A DNA stretch of 64,000 nt from Roseibacillus sp. (GCA_028821775.1 JAPKFB010000003.1:62001-126000); one strand, 5' to 3'. Positions 53,440-62,827 are shown, numbered from the stretch's first letter. Notes: a model not told the origin generated them from the letters alone. Numbers and translations: made by a program.

Positions 53440-54098
53440 GAGTTGGGCAAACGCATGGGCGTGTGGGACTCAACGGGGAGATTCTGGCGGTCGCAACGGC
53501 TAAGCTGTCCAACTGCCCCGGAGTGGATCTGCAGCAAGGCTCCATTCTTGAGTTCCCTCTCGAGGACGGATTCTGCCACGGAGTGGTAGTTAATTTTGTG
53601 TTGCAACATCCGGAAGATGGCAGGGATGCGACCTTTTCTGAAACTCGTCGCGCTGTGGAAGAGTGTCGGCGGGTGCTTGCACCGGGTGGGAGCTTGGTCA
53701 TCCAAACCTGCTCGGTAGTGTAGGGTCAGAAGGGATATGGGGACTCGATCCCGATCCCCAATGCCGTTGACCGTGTACTCGAGCGCTACATCCCGCTCGA
53801 TATGTTGGAAGCGGGCATGCGCGGGGGTCGGACTGCAGACGGGCCAACGCCTGCCACAGCTTGATGAGATCTATCAGGGGGGTATATGGATCCGCGCGAC
53901 CCCACCCGCGGGGAGTGGCGCGGCGGTGATTCCAGTTGGGCGCTTGTCACAGAGGATGAGCTTGCGAGGTTGAACCGCAAAATCCAGGGCATGCCGGCGG
54001 ATGGTTCGATGGATCGCTTTCTCGTGGAGGGTGAGGAGCGAGGATGCGAGCACGGACAGGGGACCATCGCGATCGGCAGGAAGCCGCTGACCGGCTGA
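53440..54098 (+). pseudogene. Decayed SAM-dependent methyltransferase gene
   Basis: Immediately after the polyketide synthase, protein-like sequence appears in three successive frames. Frame one reads GLNGEILAVATAKLSNCPGV, LEFPLEDGFCHGVVVNFVLQ and ECRRVLAPGGSLVIQT, the core of a methyltransferase. A second reads GYGDSIPIPNAVDRVLERYI and PLDMLEAGMR. A third reads WRGGDSSWALVTEDELARLN and ends HGQGTIAIGRKPLTG at 54098. The N-terminal SAM-binding loop is missing. At least two frame changes are required, so the gene is non-functional. It may once have been a second tailoring enzyme or an unrelated neighbour. Confidence 0.55.
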
Positions 54099-54184
54099 GT
54101 GAGAGTTGACGTCTCCATCCTTTCCATGATTGGTCCCGCATGGTAAGGGTGTGATCACGCTCGTTTGCAGCTTCAGCCCGTTTT

Positions 54185-55495
54185 ATGTCCATTGATCCCC
54201 GCTCTCCCATTACCCGTTGGCTGTCGAGAGCGCCGGACGTTTCTTTTTCGCTGTATGCAGTAGCGGCTGCCTTTACGGCCTACTTTTGTATGTATGCCTT
54301 TCGCAAACCGCTCAGTGCGGCGTCCTACAGCGAAATCTCCCTCCAGTTGAGTCTCTTTGGTCAAGAGCTCGTGCCCAAGACCATCTTCGTGACCTCCCAG
54401 ATCTGCGGCTACTGTGTTTCGAAGTATGTGGGCGTCAAGATTTGCTCCGAAGTCACGCGGAGTAAGCTCCCGCTTTGCCTCGTCGCGGCGATCGTGGTGG
54501 CTTGGCTTTCTCTGCTCCTCTTTGCCGTTCTTCCGGTAAGGCTCAAAATTCTCGCCATATTTTGCAACGGCCTGCCCTTGGGATTCATCTGGGGATTCGT
54601 GGTGCGTTATCTCGAAGGTCGTCGCACCTCGGAGATTCTCCTCGCCGGGCTCTCGTGCTCCTACATTCTCGCCAGCGGAGAGGTGAAGAGTGTCGGGAAG
54701 TGGCTCATCCAGGACCATAATGTCCCCGAACTATGGATGCCCTTCGTCACCGGGGCCGTGTTCTTCGTCCCCTTTCTGCTCGCGGTATTTCTCCTCAAAC
54801 AGCTGCCTCCTCCTACCGATCACGACGTCAAACTCCGAACGGTGCGTCAAAGTATGGATGGAGCCGAGCGCTGGAATTTTGCCAAGCGTTTTCTTCCTGG
54901 ATTGCTCCTCTTGCTGGTCACCTATTTTTTCCTGACCGCCTTTCGGGATTTCCGGGATAACTTCCAACATGAACTTTTCGAGGAGATGGGAATCAAGGAC
55001 TCGGGGGCATTTTCACGCACGGAGCGGCCAGTGGCGTTCGGGGTGATGGCAGCACTCGCCATGCTCTACCTGATCAAGAGCAATCGCTGGGGACTGCTTG
55101 CGACCTACTTGTTGATGATTGCAGGACTCGCTCTCCTGGCGATCTCCACCATTCTTTATCAGGCGGGGTCGCTCCAGGGCGAAACCTGGATGATCCTCTC
55201 CGGTCTCGGAGCGTATCTCGCCTACGTTCCCTACGGGAGTGTTCTCTTCGATCGCACCATCGCCTACACCCGCTATGCCGGAACGGCCGTCTTCGCGATC
55301 TACCTCGCCGATGCGGTGGGCTACACCGGCTCGGTCGGGATCATGTTTTACAAGGACTTCTTCGCAAGTGAGACGAGCCGGCTCGAATTTTTCCAGGGGT
55401 TTGTTTATGTGCTCACGATTGTGGGCACGATCCTGCTGGTTTTCTCGGCACTCTATTTCGTCAAGTCCAGCCAGGGGGGCGGAAAGTCGGGGTAG
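54185..55495 (+). CDS. Polytopic membrane protein, MFS-like (DUF5690-type)
   Basis: This 436-residue integral membrane protein has about twelve hydrophobic segments. The first is FSLYAVAAAFTAYFCMYAFR and later ones include LPLCLVAAIVVAWLSLLLFA and RFLPGLLLLLVTYFFLTAFR. The loop YAFRKPLSAASY and the pattern GLPLGFIWGFVVRYLEGRRT recall MFS transporters of the DUF5690 group. No signal peptide or extra domain is present. The substrate is unknown. Because it follows the polyketide synthase operon and a dead methyltransferase, export of the polyketide is possible but unproven; an unrelated transporter is equally likely. Family assignment is from memory. Confidence 0.75.
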   Translation: MSIDPRSPITRWLSRAPDVSFSLYAVAAAFTAYFCMYAFRKPLSAASYSEISLQLSLFGQELVPKTIFVTSQICGYCVSKYVGVKICSEVTRSKLPLCLVAAIVVAWLSLLLFAVLPVRLKILAIFCNGLPLGFIWGFVVRYLEGRRTSEILLAGLSCSYILASGEVKSVGKWLIQDHNVPELWMPFVTGAVFFVPFLLAVFLLKQLPPPTDHDVKLRTVRQSMDGAERWNFAKRFLPGLLLLLVTYFFLTAFRDFRDNFQHELFEEMGIKDSGAFSRTERPVAFGVMAALAMLYLIKSNRWGLLATYLLMIAGLALLAISTILYQAGSLQGETWMILSGLGAYLAYVPYGSVLFDRTIAYTRYAGTAVFAIYLADAVGYTGSVGIMFYKDFFASETSRLEFFQGFVYVLTIVGTILLVFSALYFVKSSQGGGKSG

Positions 55496-55538
55496 GACAG
55501 GGCTTGCCCTTTGGCGGTTGCTCCACTCATTCCGGGCC

Positions 55539-55557
55539 GTGGGAGGGAGGATCCCAC
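55539..55557. terminator. Candidate stem-loop between converging genes
   Basis: GTGGGA (55539-55544) can pair with TCCCAC (55552-55557) around a GGGAGGA loop, flanked by near-matching CCG/CGG. It lies between the stops of the transporter-like gene and the aldo-keto reductase. There is no clear T-run on either side, so a rho-independent role is only possible. Confidence 0.25.
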
Positions 55558-55575
55558 CGGCAATTCGACGAGAGG

Positions 55576-56592
55576 CTACAACTTGCCGACCTGAACCGCC
55601 GCGCCCATGTTGGCGATGCCGGGACCGAAGTATTGTTTGCCGAGGGGAAGGATCATGGGTTCCTCGAAGGGGCGATGCGTCACCATGGCTGCGAGTTCGT
55701 CGAGGCGGTTGATGAGGTCTTGCGGCAAGGCGCCTTTCTCGACTGCCGCCACGCTCGCTTCGAGGTGCTCCACGGTCTTGCAACCGATTGGAACGGTTGA
55801 AATGTCCGGATCGGAGATCACAAATCGCAGACACATCTCCGCGGCCGTCATGCCTGCTTCGTCGAGGAGTTTGTAGTAGCCCAGCAACTGTTCCTGCCGG
55901 GCAGTCGCGAGCCAGAAGGGTTGGGCGCGCACTTCATCCTCTGCGCGTTTGGTCAGGAACCCCTGGCCCATGGTGGAGCCGAGCACGATACCCATATCAT
56001 TTTCCAGCGCGGCCGGGATCAGGGTCTGCCTCGCTTCCCGAAAGAGGACGTTGTAGTTGAAGGCCGCGAGGACGACGTCAAAGCGATTGCTGCGCACGAG
56101 GGCGGTCATCTCCGTGATCGTCGTTCCGGCGAGGCCGTTGTAGCGGATCTTGCCTGCGGTCTTGAGCTCGTCCATCAGTTGCAGGGCGGGGCCGTCGAGC
56201 GGATCATAGCTCGTCCACCAGGGGTACTGCTGGGGTCGGTCCGGTTCATGAACCATGAGGATGTCGATGTGATCGCGGCCCAAGAGGCGCAGGCTCTCGT
56301 CAACCGAGGCGCGCAGGGCGTCAATATCCTGGGGGTCGAAGGGCTGTGGCCGACCGCCGAGTTTGGTGGTGATGATGAGCGGGGCCTCCAATCCACTGAT
56401 GGCTTGTCCAACCGTCAACTCGCTGTCGGCATAGGCGGGGGCGGTGTCGATCGCATTGACGCCGAGTTCGATGGCCCGCTGCATGATGCGTCGCGTCTCC
56501 GCTTCTCCGCCCGCCAGTGATGAGGTGTAGAGTCCCCCGATTGAGAGAACGCTGATCTCGAGGTCCGTGCGCCCCAGTCTTCTTGTTTCCAT
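55576..56592 (-). CDS. Aldo-keto reductase
   Basis: This 338-residue cytoplasmic enzyme has the aldo-keto reductase (TIM-barrel) tetrad: Asp49 and Tyr54 in IDTAPAYADSE, Lys77 in ITTKLGG and His115 in LMVHEPD. NAD(P)-binding elements include IPIGCKTVEHLEAS-like SDPDISTVPIGCKTVEHLEA near the C-terminus and the strand QGFLTKRA. It resembles the L-fucose/D-threo-aldose dehydrogenase subgroup (VLSIGG, ELGVNAIDT). It would interconvert an aldehyde or aldose and its alcohol or lactone. Given the sulfatase and fucose-like setting, a sugar substrate is plausible but not shown. It is monocistronic and converges on the transporter-like gene. Confidence 0.9.
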   Translation of the reverse strand: METRRLGRTDLEISVLSIGGLYTSSLAGGEAETRRIMQRAIELGVNAIDTAPAYADSELTVGQAISGLEAPLIITTKLGGRPQPFDPQDIDALRASVDESLRLLGRDHIDILMVHEPDRPQQYPWWTSYDPLDGPALQLMDELKTAGKIRYNGLAGTTITEMTALVRSNRFDVVLAAFNYNVLFREARQTLIPAALENDMGIVLGSTMGQGFLTKRAEDEVRAQPFWLATARQEQLLGYYKLLDEAGMTAAEMCLRFVISDPDISTVPIGCKTVEHLEASVAAVEKGALPQDLINRLDELAAMVTHRPFEEPMILPLGKQYFGPGIANMGAAVQVGKL

Positions 56593-56652
56593 AATTGGCT
56601 TTGGTCGGATTGCTGGTCTTGCCTGACTCCCTCCGTATTTGTTGAATTCAGC

Positions 56653-59600
56653 TCAAGGTCCCGCTTGGACCCGCAGGCGCGCGAACTGTTGATTGCCTGC
56701 GGATTGAGGCAGGGGAGAGCGCCAGCTTTCGGTCACCAGGCCGTCGTTGTCCTCACTGGGAGCTTGGCTCACCAGAATTCCTCCCGCCGTCCAGGAGACC
56801 AGATCCGAAGAAAATTCAACGATCCTGCCCACCTCATCAGTGGCCACTTGGTGTTGAAAACTGATCGTCAGGTAGGAATCAGCAAGGTCATTCACCATGA
56901 TGGTTTCGAGGGTCGCGACCGGAAGCAGATCCGAAGAGGAGACCTTGGGATCGCCTCCAAGGACGAACTCAAGCAAGGCGTCCAGGCCATCCCCGTCCTC
57001 GTCAGACTGAAGGTCGCTCACTCCGTGCAGCAGCATCCAGGCTGCGAGGGAGACCTCATCATCGGCGCCCGGGCTTCCTCCCGTGAAGCGGCTCAGGCGC
57101 CAGCTTGCGGCGTCGTTGTGATCGGGACTCAGGGGTTGGTTGACATCGATCAGGGTCAAGCTGAAACCTCCTCCATCTGCAGAGGCAGGCCAGGGGAACC
57201 TGTCGGAGTATTCGTCAAGGTCGTGAATGGGCAATCCCGCTCCATACGACAGTTTGAGGCGCTCACCGCTATTGCGAAGATTGTCCTCGGGGTATTCTCC
57301 TGCAATGGGGAACCCCGTGCCATAGCGCCTTTCAAAGGCTGCGATGTTCTTGACGACAAGGGCAAAGGAGTCGGGTTGCAGCGCTTCCACAGCGCTCCCC
57401 CCGAAGGTGAAATCGATTCCCTTCGTGAAGCGAACATCGCTGAGATCGAGAGGAATGGAGCCGACGTTTTTGAGTTCGACGAATTCGAACTCATCGCGGT
57501 TGGTTGAGATGGCGGTTTCGTTGCCGACCGGTTCGGGGGGATGGTACATGAACTCAGAGATCCGGAGGTTCTGTAGGTGGTCGGCAATATCCGGGACGGT
57601 GGTGGAGAATTGCAAGGGGCTCGACCAGTTGCTCCAGCGTCGCGCGGAATCCTTGAAGCGAACCCGGGCTCGATAGGTTCGGTCGACATGAACGGCCAAG
57701 GGAGGAAATTGGTAGGCGGTGCTGAAGGTGGTCAGTTCCCCCGACTCGAAAGCCCCCTTGATTTCATAGACGTTGGGCTGAAGAGGATCGTAGTTCGGGA
57801 CGGTGGGATTGTGCACCTCTCCCACCCGCCATTCCATCGCGGCGAAGGGAGATCCGGATGGGCTGCTGTATTCCGTGCAAGTGAATCTCAGATCGTCGAT
57901 CGGGAATTCGGGAGCGCCCTCAAAGGTCAGGGTGGGCCGGTTGGGGATCTGGCTGTTCTGCGTCAGGATGGTGGCTTTCATCCAGTTTCCCCGGGTGCCA
58001 AAATAGTTTTTCACGACCCGGATCATGCCCGCGAAATTGTTTCCGCTGGCGATATCGTAGTAGCGATCCTTGTGATTGAGTCGGGGATGATTGTCCCACT
58101 GTCTGCGGTCGGCGTCCACCAGTGACGGCTGGCCGTTGGTCCAGACGAATTTGACGGTTTCATCGATGAGTTTGTATCCCTCGTCGCGGTTGTAGAGGAG
58201 ATCCATGATTTCGCGGACGCGATTCTGGTAATCGGTGTTGAAGGAGGGATTCAAGGCAACCTTCGATTTGAAATCATGGTTGCCATTTCCATACATGTTG
58301 TTGGCGAAGGTGAGGTCGAGATCCCACGGGTGAACTTCAAATTTCTCGGTCTCGGGATTGTGGTAATAGAAATAGTTTTTCCCATAGGCGATGTCGTAGT
58401 GGTGAATGCCTTCAACGATCGTGCGGTAACTCAGATACTTGTCGATATCGAGATTCTCCCGCCACCAACGGGCGGTGGGATTTCCGCTGCGGTAGGCGCT
58501 GATGAATGAAGTGACGTCGGACCGGTTGCTGACCTGGTTGGGTCCCTGGTTGTTGGACGACCCACTGTGGCCTTCAATCTTGTAAAGATTTGCGTCAGGC
58601 AGATTGTGTTCATCGAGGAACTGCCCGTCCATTTGCTCCACCGCCAGGAAGAGGCCGTAGTAGTCCGTGTCGTATTGGGTCGTTCCCGTCGATCGAGGAG
58701 AGTCGATGACATAGAACTGGAGATGGTGGGTCTCGCAGGCTTCCACGCCGCAGAGATCAAACAGTCGGAAGCCGACTCCTTCAAAGAGGCCCTGTTCCCC
58801 CCGATGTCCGAAGTTCACCTGTTGCACAATGGAGGAAAAATTCAGCTTGCTCCACTCGCTGTCGTATTTCTTGCCGTACTCGTCCCTGGCTTGAAAGCGG
58901 TGTCCGCGGTTGAAGTCGAACTTCCAGAAGTTCTTTCCATACTGGAACCGGTGCACCCCTCCGCGGGGGCGGTATTGAATGTGGTCATAGACTTCTCCAT
59001 CGTAAATCAGGGTGCCCGGCCAGAGGTATTCCGATCCGCCATACCCTCCGAACTGGGAGTCGGTTACCCACGATGAAGTGCTCAGGAGGAAGTAGGTCGG
59101 GATGCTGGACATGAGTTCGCCCGAGAAGTTCACCGGAGGATCGCCAGCCCGGATGGACCCCGCCCAGTCCGGAGTGCCGTCGTAGACAAAAAAGGCGAAG
59201 TTTGGTTGAGGATCGTCCTCATAAGGGACCCGGACTGAATTTCCCGAGGCATCGGTCACGGTGATCCGGTAGCGGATCAGGTAGCGGTTTCGCTGCACTG
59301 TGCCAGGAAGAGTGACGGTGAAGATGCCGTCTCCGGCGAGGAGGTCGTCATTCAAACCGTCGTCCGCCATGGGTACGGGATTCCAGGCGGTCGGCAGTTC
59401 GTAGCGCGGATCGAAGTTGGGAGACCCGTTGGAGCTGAACTTGAGATAGCGACAGAAGTAGCCACCGGGCCTGATCGTTTGATAGGCAAGGGAGACGGAG
59501 CTCACGCCCTCGGGATCGGTGACCCGGGCGGAAATCACCACCGGGACGTCGGAAGCAGGTTGCTTGGGCGTGTGGGACACCTGGCGGACCTGAGGAGGTG

Positions 59601-60162
59601 CTTCGATGTTGTATGGTGCATTGCGTCTTCCTGCAGTCGGGGGGGCCGAACGCCAGCTGCCACCCAACTCGGTTTCGAGGAGGGGATGAATGAGCTGAAT
59701 GGAGGGACTCACGGCGGGGCTCCCCACCGCATCCCCGACGGTCGGCCAGGGGAAGCCAAGTCGATAGTCTGCTCTGCTGATCACGGTGCCGTCCTGGTCC
59801 CGCAGGTTGACGGTCTCGCCGCTATTGCGCAGCTTTCCACTCCATGGTCCGAATGCTCCGTGGAAGCTGAATTGCGAGCGGATCGTTGCGGGGTCCTCCG
59901 CAATGACAAGATAGGCTCCGCTCGCGATGTTGGTGTCCTCGGGAAAGGCGTAGTCGACTCCCCCGGTGAGCTTCCAGTCGGTCAGGTCCACCGCGTCGGG
60001 AGTGGCATTGTGAATTTCGATGAACTCCGACCGTCTGGTCTTGATGTCTTCATCGTAGTGGATCTCGTTGATGACGAGGGTGGCGGGAGCGGTTCCTCCG
60101 CGGGCAGGGTGAATGTTCATCACCAGAAGGGTGACGAGGATGAGGCGCGGGTTGATCTTCAT
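56653..60162 (-). CDS. Secreted LTD - CotH kinase-like protein
   Basis: ATG 60162 is preferred to the track's TTG 60180; it begins a signal peptide (LILVTLLVMNIHPARGG). The 1169-residue product opens with a lamin-tail domain (LVINEIHYDEDIKTRRSEFI). A fibronectin-like segment (SHTPKQPASDVPVVISARVT) and then a large CotH kinase-like domain follow; the latter contains IQYRPRGGVHRFQYGKNFWK, YRTIVEGIHHYDIAYGKNYF and FEVHPWDLDLTFANN. A second LTD (LRISEFMYHPPEP) and a C-terminal beta domain complete it. It lacks the YTLDG modules of the 30161-34444 protein. A surface-exposed protein kinase-like or structural role is possible; the target is unknown. Confidence 0.88.
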   Translation of the reverse strand: MKINPRLILVTLLVMNIHPARGGTAPATLVINEIHYDEDIKTRRSEFIEIHNATPDAVDLTDWKLTGGVDYAFPEDTNIASGAYLVIAEDPATIRSQFSFHGAFGPWSGKLRNSGETVNLRDQDGTVISRADYRLGFPWPTVGDAVGSPAVSPSIQLIHPLLETELGGSWRSAPPTAGRRNAPYNIEAPPQVRQVSHTPKQPASDVPVVISARVTDPEGVSSVSLAYQTIRPGGYFCRYLKFSSNGSPNFDPRYELPTAWNPVPMADDGLNDDLLAGDGIFTVTLPGTVQRNRYLIRYRITVTDASGNSVRVPYEDDPQPNFAFFVYDGTPDWAGSIRAGDPPVNFSGELMSSIPTYFLLSTSSWVTDSQFGGYGGSEYLWPGTLIYDGEVYDHIQYRPRGGVHRFQYGKNFWKFDFNRGHRFQARDEYGKKYDSEWSKLNFSSIVQQVNFGHRGEQGLFEGVGFRLFDLCGVEACETHHLQFYVIDSPRSTGTTQYDTDYYGLFLAVEQMDGQFLDEHNLPDANLYKIEGHSGSSNNQGPNQVSNRSDVTSFISAYRSGNPTARWWRENLDIDKYLSYRTIVEGIHHYDIAYGKNYFYYHNPETEKFEVHPWDLDLTFANNMYGNGNHDFKSKVALNPSFNTDYQNRVREIMDLLYNRDEGYKLIDETVKFVWTNGQPSLVDADRRQWDNHPRLNHKDRYYDIASGNNFAGMIRVVKNYFGTRGNWMKATILTQNSQIPNRPTLTFEGAPEFPIDDLRFTCTEYSSPSGSPFAAMEWRVGEVHNPTVPNYDPLQPNVYEIKGAFESGELTTFSTAYQFPPLAVHVDRTYRARVRFKDSARRWSNWSSPLQFSTTVPDIADHLQNLRISEFMYHPPEPVGNETAISTNRDEFEFVELKNVGSIPLDLSDVRFTKGIDFTFGGSAVEALQPDSFALVVKNIAAFERRYGTGFPIAGEYPEDNLRNSGERLKLSYGAGLPIHDLDEYSDRFPWPASADGGGFSLTLIDVNQPLSPDHNDAASWRLSRFTGGSPGADDEVSLAAWMLLHGVSDLQSDEDGDGLDALLEFVLGGDPKVSSSDLLPVATLETIMVNDLADSYLTISFQHQVATDEVGRIVEFSSDLVSWTAGGILVSQAPSEDNDGLVTESWRSPLPQSAGNQQFARLRVQAGP

Positions 60163-60294
60163 TCGATTGGGGCTAACCAACTACAGCCTTCTCAATCCCA
60201 TTGGTCAAAGGAATCCGCTCAAAGGCTTGCTCGAGAGAGCCCCAATCGTTGCTCATTGCTGGTGGACGGTTGATGTGTCATAGACTGCAGCGCC

Positions 60295-61587
60295 ATGAGA
60301 GCATTGACGTTCCTCTTCACCTGCTGCCTGAGTCTGGGAGCGGTCGCAGCACCGAGTGATCCTCCCAAGCCAAACATCCTCATCATCTTTACCGATGATC
60401 AAGGCTATGCGGACCTTGGCTGCACAGGCTCGACGAAGAACAAAACCCCGCGGATGGACCAGTTGGCCAGGGAAGGCACGCGCTTCACCAGCTTCTATGC
60501 GCAGTCGGTGTGTGGCCCGTCCCGCTCGGCTCTCCTGACCGGGAGATATCCCACGCGCAGCAAAGGGTGGGGGATGCCGGCGAGTGAAATCACTTGGGCG
60601 GAGCGCATCAAGACGGTGGGTTATCAAACGGCCTGCATTGGGAAGTGGGACGTCTCCAACCGGAAGCCCATCATCGAGCGCATGCCACTGGCGCAGGGCT
60701 TCGACTATTACTTCGGGCCGCTCGGGGCCAATGATCGCGGACAGGTCACCTTCCATGAGAACAATGAGAAAGCGGGCGGGACCAGCGAGATGGGCAGCCT
60801 GCTTCGGCTCTATACCGACAAGGCCATCGACTACCTGCAGAGCAAACGGGATCAGTCCAAACCCTTCGTGCTCTATCTTGCCCACACCATGATGCACACC
60901 ATCATCGATGCCTCATCGAAATTCAAGGGGAAGTCCGCGGGGAGTCTCTACGGAGACGTGGTCGAAGAGTTTGATCATGAAACAGGACGCTTGTTGGATG
61001 TGCTCGACGAACTGGGCTTGAGGAAAAACACGCTCGTGATCTACACCTCGGACAACGGTCCCTGGAACCAGCCGGCCTACTACGAGCGAAAAAAGGGGCA
61101 CCCGAAGGGATCGGTCTTCTGGGGTGACGCGGGACCGCTGCGCGATGGGAAGGGATCCTGCTACGAAGCGGGCTATCGCGTCCCCTGCATCGTGCGTTGG
61201 CCGGGGCAGGTTCCCGCCAACAAGGTGTCCGATGCCATCTTTGCCACCATCGATTTCATGCCCACCTTCGCGAGGCTCACCGGCTTCTCGGTCCCGGATG
61301 ACCGCGTGATCGATGGGGAGGATCAGACGGAGCTTCTTCTTGGGAAACGCACGAAGGGGCGCGACAATTTTCTTTTTCTTAACAACGCGGTGCGTCAGGG
61401 CCAGTGGAAGTATCTGCGAGCCGAACACAAAGTGCCCGGCTACGCCCTCGATCGGAAGCGGGAGAGGGTTGAAGAGCTTTACGATCTGGAATCGGATCTC
61501 GGGGAGAAGAACAATCTGGCCGCCAAGTATCCCGGGAAGGTGAGCGAGCTCAAGAAGTTGATGGAGAGGCTCGGGAAGGGAGAGTAG
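60295..61587 (+). CDS. Secreted type-I sulfatase
   Basis: This 430-residue sulfatase has a signal peptide (ALTFLFTCCLSLGAVAAP). Metal-binding residues are in IFTDDQGYADLGCTGSTKNK, and the formylglycine motif is CGPSR (Cys73) with SALLTGRYPTR. GKWDVSNRK replaces the usual GKWHLG strand, and TSDNGPWNQPAYYE provides the later metal ligand. The Asp-Val in place of His-Leu at GKWxx is unusual, as that His normally contacts the sulfate. Its neighbour upstream is the second CotH protein, transcribed divergently. Activity is likely but with an altered active-site wall; the substrate is unknown. Confidence 0.9.
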   Translation: MRALTFLFTCCLSLGAVAAPSDPPKPNILIIFTDDQGYADLGCTGSTKNKTPRMDQLAREGTRFTSFYAQSVCGPSRSALLTGRYPTRSKGWGMPASEITWAERIKTVGYQTACIGKWDVSNRKPIIERMPLAQGFDYYFGPLGANDRGQVTFHENNEKAGGTSEMGSLLRLYTDKAIDYLQSKRDQSKPFVLYLAHTMMHTIIDASSKFKGKSAGSLYGDVVEEFDHETGRLLDVLDELGLRKNTLVIYTSDNGPWNQPAYYERKKGHPKGSVFWGDAGPLRDGKGSCYEAGYRVPCIVRWPGQVPANKVSDAIFATIDFMPTFARLTGFSVPDDRVIDGEDQTELLLGKRTKGRDNFLFLNNAVRQGQWKYLRAEHKVPGYALDRKRERVEELYDLESDLGEKNNLAAKYPGKVSELKKLMERLGKGE

Positions 61588-61619
61588 AGGGAGCCGTTGC
61601 CCAGGGAGAGATCGAGGGA

Positions 61620-62036
61620 ATGATGACGGTTTCCCTAAAGAGGAATGCGCGAAGCACCCGCGGATTCGCGAGGTTGCTGACGTCGATCACGACCAGTTCC
61701 TGGTTGAAATCCGGAGTCCATCGAACGCCATAGACGACGATCGTACCATATCGGCTCCGCCCAGAGACCCGAGCAGGGATGGGTGGCCCGGATTTCTGAG
61801 ATCATAGATTCCAAAACCCTGCGAGGGACCTCCGGCAAAGAGAGTGCTTCCACGCACGCGAACAAAGTCCACATAGTGCTCCGGATCTTGTCAGGGGCCA
61901 ATCCGGTGGGGGATTCTGAAAATGGAGTGTCCGGGGTGAAACGTGGACGGGGCCATGGATTGGTCGCGGAGTCCGCTCCGGCTTGTGCGGCGAGCAACGA
62001 AAGAATCAGAGGGACCCGAACGAGAGAGCGGATCAT
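61620..62036 (-). pseudogene. Relic of an LVIVD-repeat secreted protein
   Basis: ATG 62036 opens a good signal peptide (SLVRVPLILSLLAAQAGA) and continues to LAPDK. It then leaves the frame. The next frame reads VDFVRVRGSTLFAGGPSQGF followed by GIYDLRNPGHPSLLGSLGG. A third reads GVRWTPDFNQELVVIDVSNL and ANPRVLRAF. The LVVIDVSNxxNP and IYDLRNPGHP units are LVIVD repeats, which form beta-propellers on exported proteins. Two frame changes and loss of the 3' part, which would enter the sulfatase gene, mark it as a remnant. Confidence 0.55.
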
Positions 62037-62132
62037 AAGGAGAGATCGGGCAGGGAGTCTGCCTCAGGATCCCGACTGCCGCTTTCGGGTTAGCTTGGGA
62101 GAGGTTTCGGTGCTCAAGGTCGAAAGGCCCGC

Positions 62133-62148
62133 ACTAGCAGCTGCTAGT
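62133..62148. repeat. 16-bp perfect palindrome at a gene end
   Basis: ACTAGCAGCTGCTAGT is fully self-complementary over 16 bases. It overlaps the TAG stop of the spermidine-synthase-like gene (62144). It could serve as a small hairpin or a protein site. Shorter GCTAGCTG-containing sequences occur near 34636 and 49806, but I cannot show they are related. Confidence 0.35.
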
Positions 62149-62827
62149 CTCGTCTCTCCGCGAGGTAGATCCGATGGCGTTGTTGTTTGGCACGAGGATG
62201 CTTCGCGACCGCCAATTCTTCGACTTGAAAACCAATCTGGCGGAGATCGCGCTGGAGGCCGGGTTCGCTGGTGGCGGCCCAGAAAGCGACCCTTCCGCCG
62301 GAGGTGAGAGCGCGATTGATGGTCTTCAATCCCTCGCGTCGATAGATTCTGGCGTTTCCCTTCTGGAGCAATGAAGTGGGGCCGTCGTCGACGTCGAGGA
62401 GAATCGCGTCGTAGCGGGGGGCTTTCCTGGCCGCCGCCTCGATCATGGTGAATACGTCGCCCTCAATGATCTGAGTTCTCGGATCGGCGAGGATCGCGTC
62501 GTTCAGCCCAGCGAGGTGTCTCCGGTTCCAATCCACGATTTCGGGCAGGAGCTCCGCCACCTGGATGACCGCCTGGCTCTCCGTGATTCCCAAACAGCGC
62601 CGAAGACTGTAGCCGAGTCCGAGGCCACCGATGAGGATTCTCGGGTTCTTGCGGTGATCGCGAAACTGGCAGCCGAGATCAGCGAGGAGGAGCTCCGAAT
62701 GGGTCATGTTGCTGCTCATGACCTGGCGATCATTCATGTAGAGGTAGAACTCGCCGTCATGAGAGCACAAGCGGAAGACCGCTCCGTCCGGGGCGGTGGT
62801 TTCCGCGAGATTGAGGGTCGGCTTCAT
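62144..62827 (-). CDS. Spermidine-synthase-like methyltransferase-fold protein
   Basis: ATG 62827 is chosen, overlapping the DUF6172 stop by 4 bp (ATGA); the track's 62935 start lies inside that gene. The 227-residue product has an N-terminal beta segment (FRLCSHDGEFYLYMNDRQVM) and then the SAM/aminopropyl-binding core: ILIGGLGLGYS, the acidic VAELLPEIVDWN, IIEGDVF and LLDVDDGPTSLL. Size and motif spacing fit spermidine synthase-like proteins, several of which are not true polyamine enzymes. It is in one operon with the DUF6172 gene. The exact acceptor is unknown. Confidence 0.82.
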   Translation of the reverse strand: MKPTLNLAETTAPDGAVFRLCSHDGEFYLYMNDRQVMSSNMTHSELLLADLGCQFRDHRKNPRILIGGLGLGYSLRRCLGITESQAVIQVAELLPEIVDWNRRHLAGLNDAILADPRTQIIEGDVFTMIEAAARKAPRYDAILLDVDDGPTSLLQKGNARIYRREGLKTINRALTSGGRVAFWAATSEPGLQRDLRQIGFQVEELAVAKHPRAKQQRHRIYLAERRD

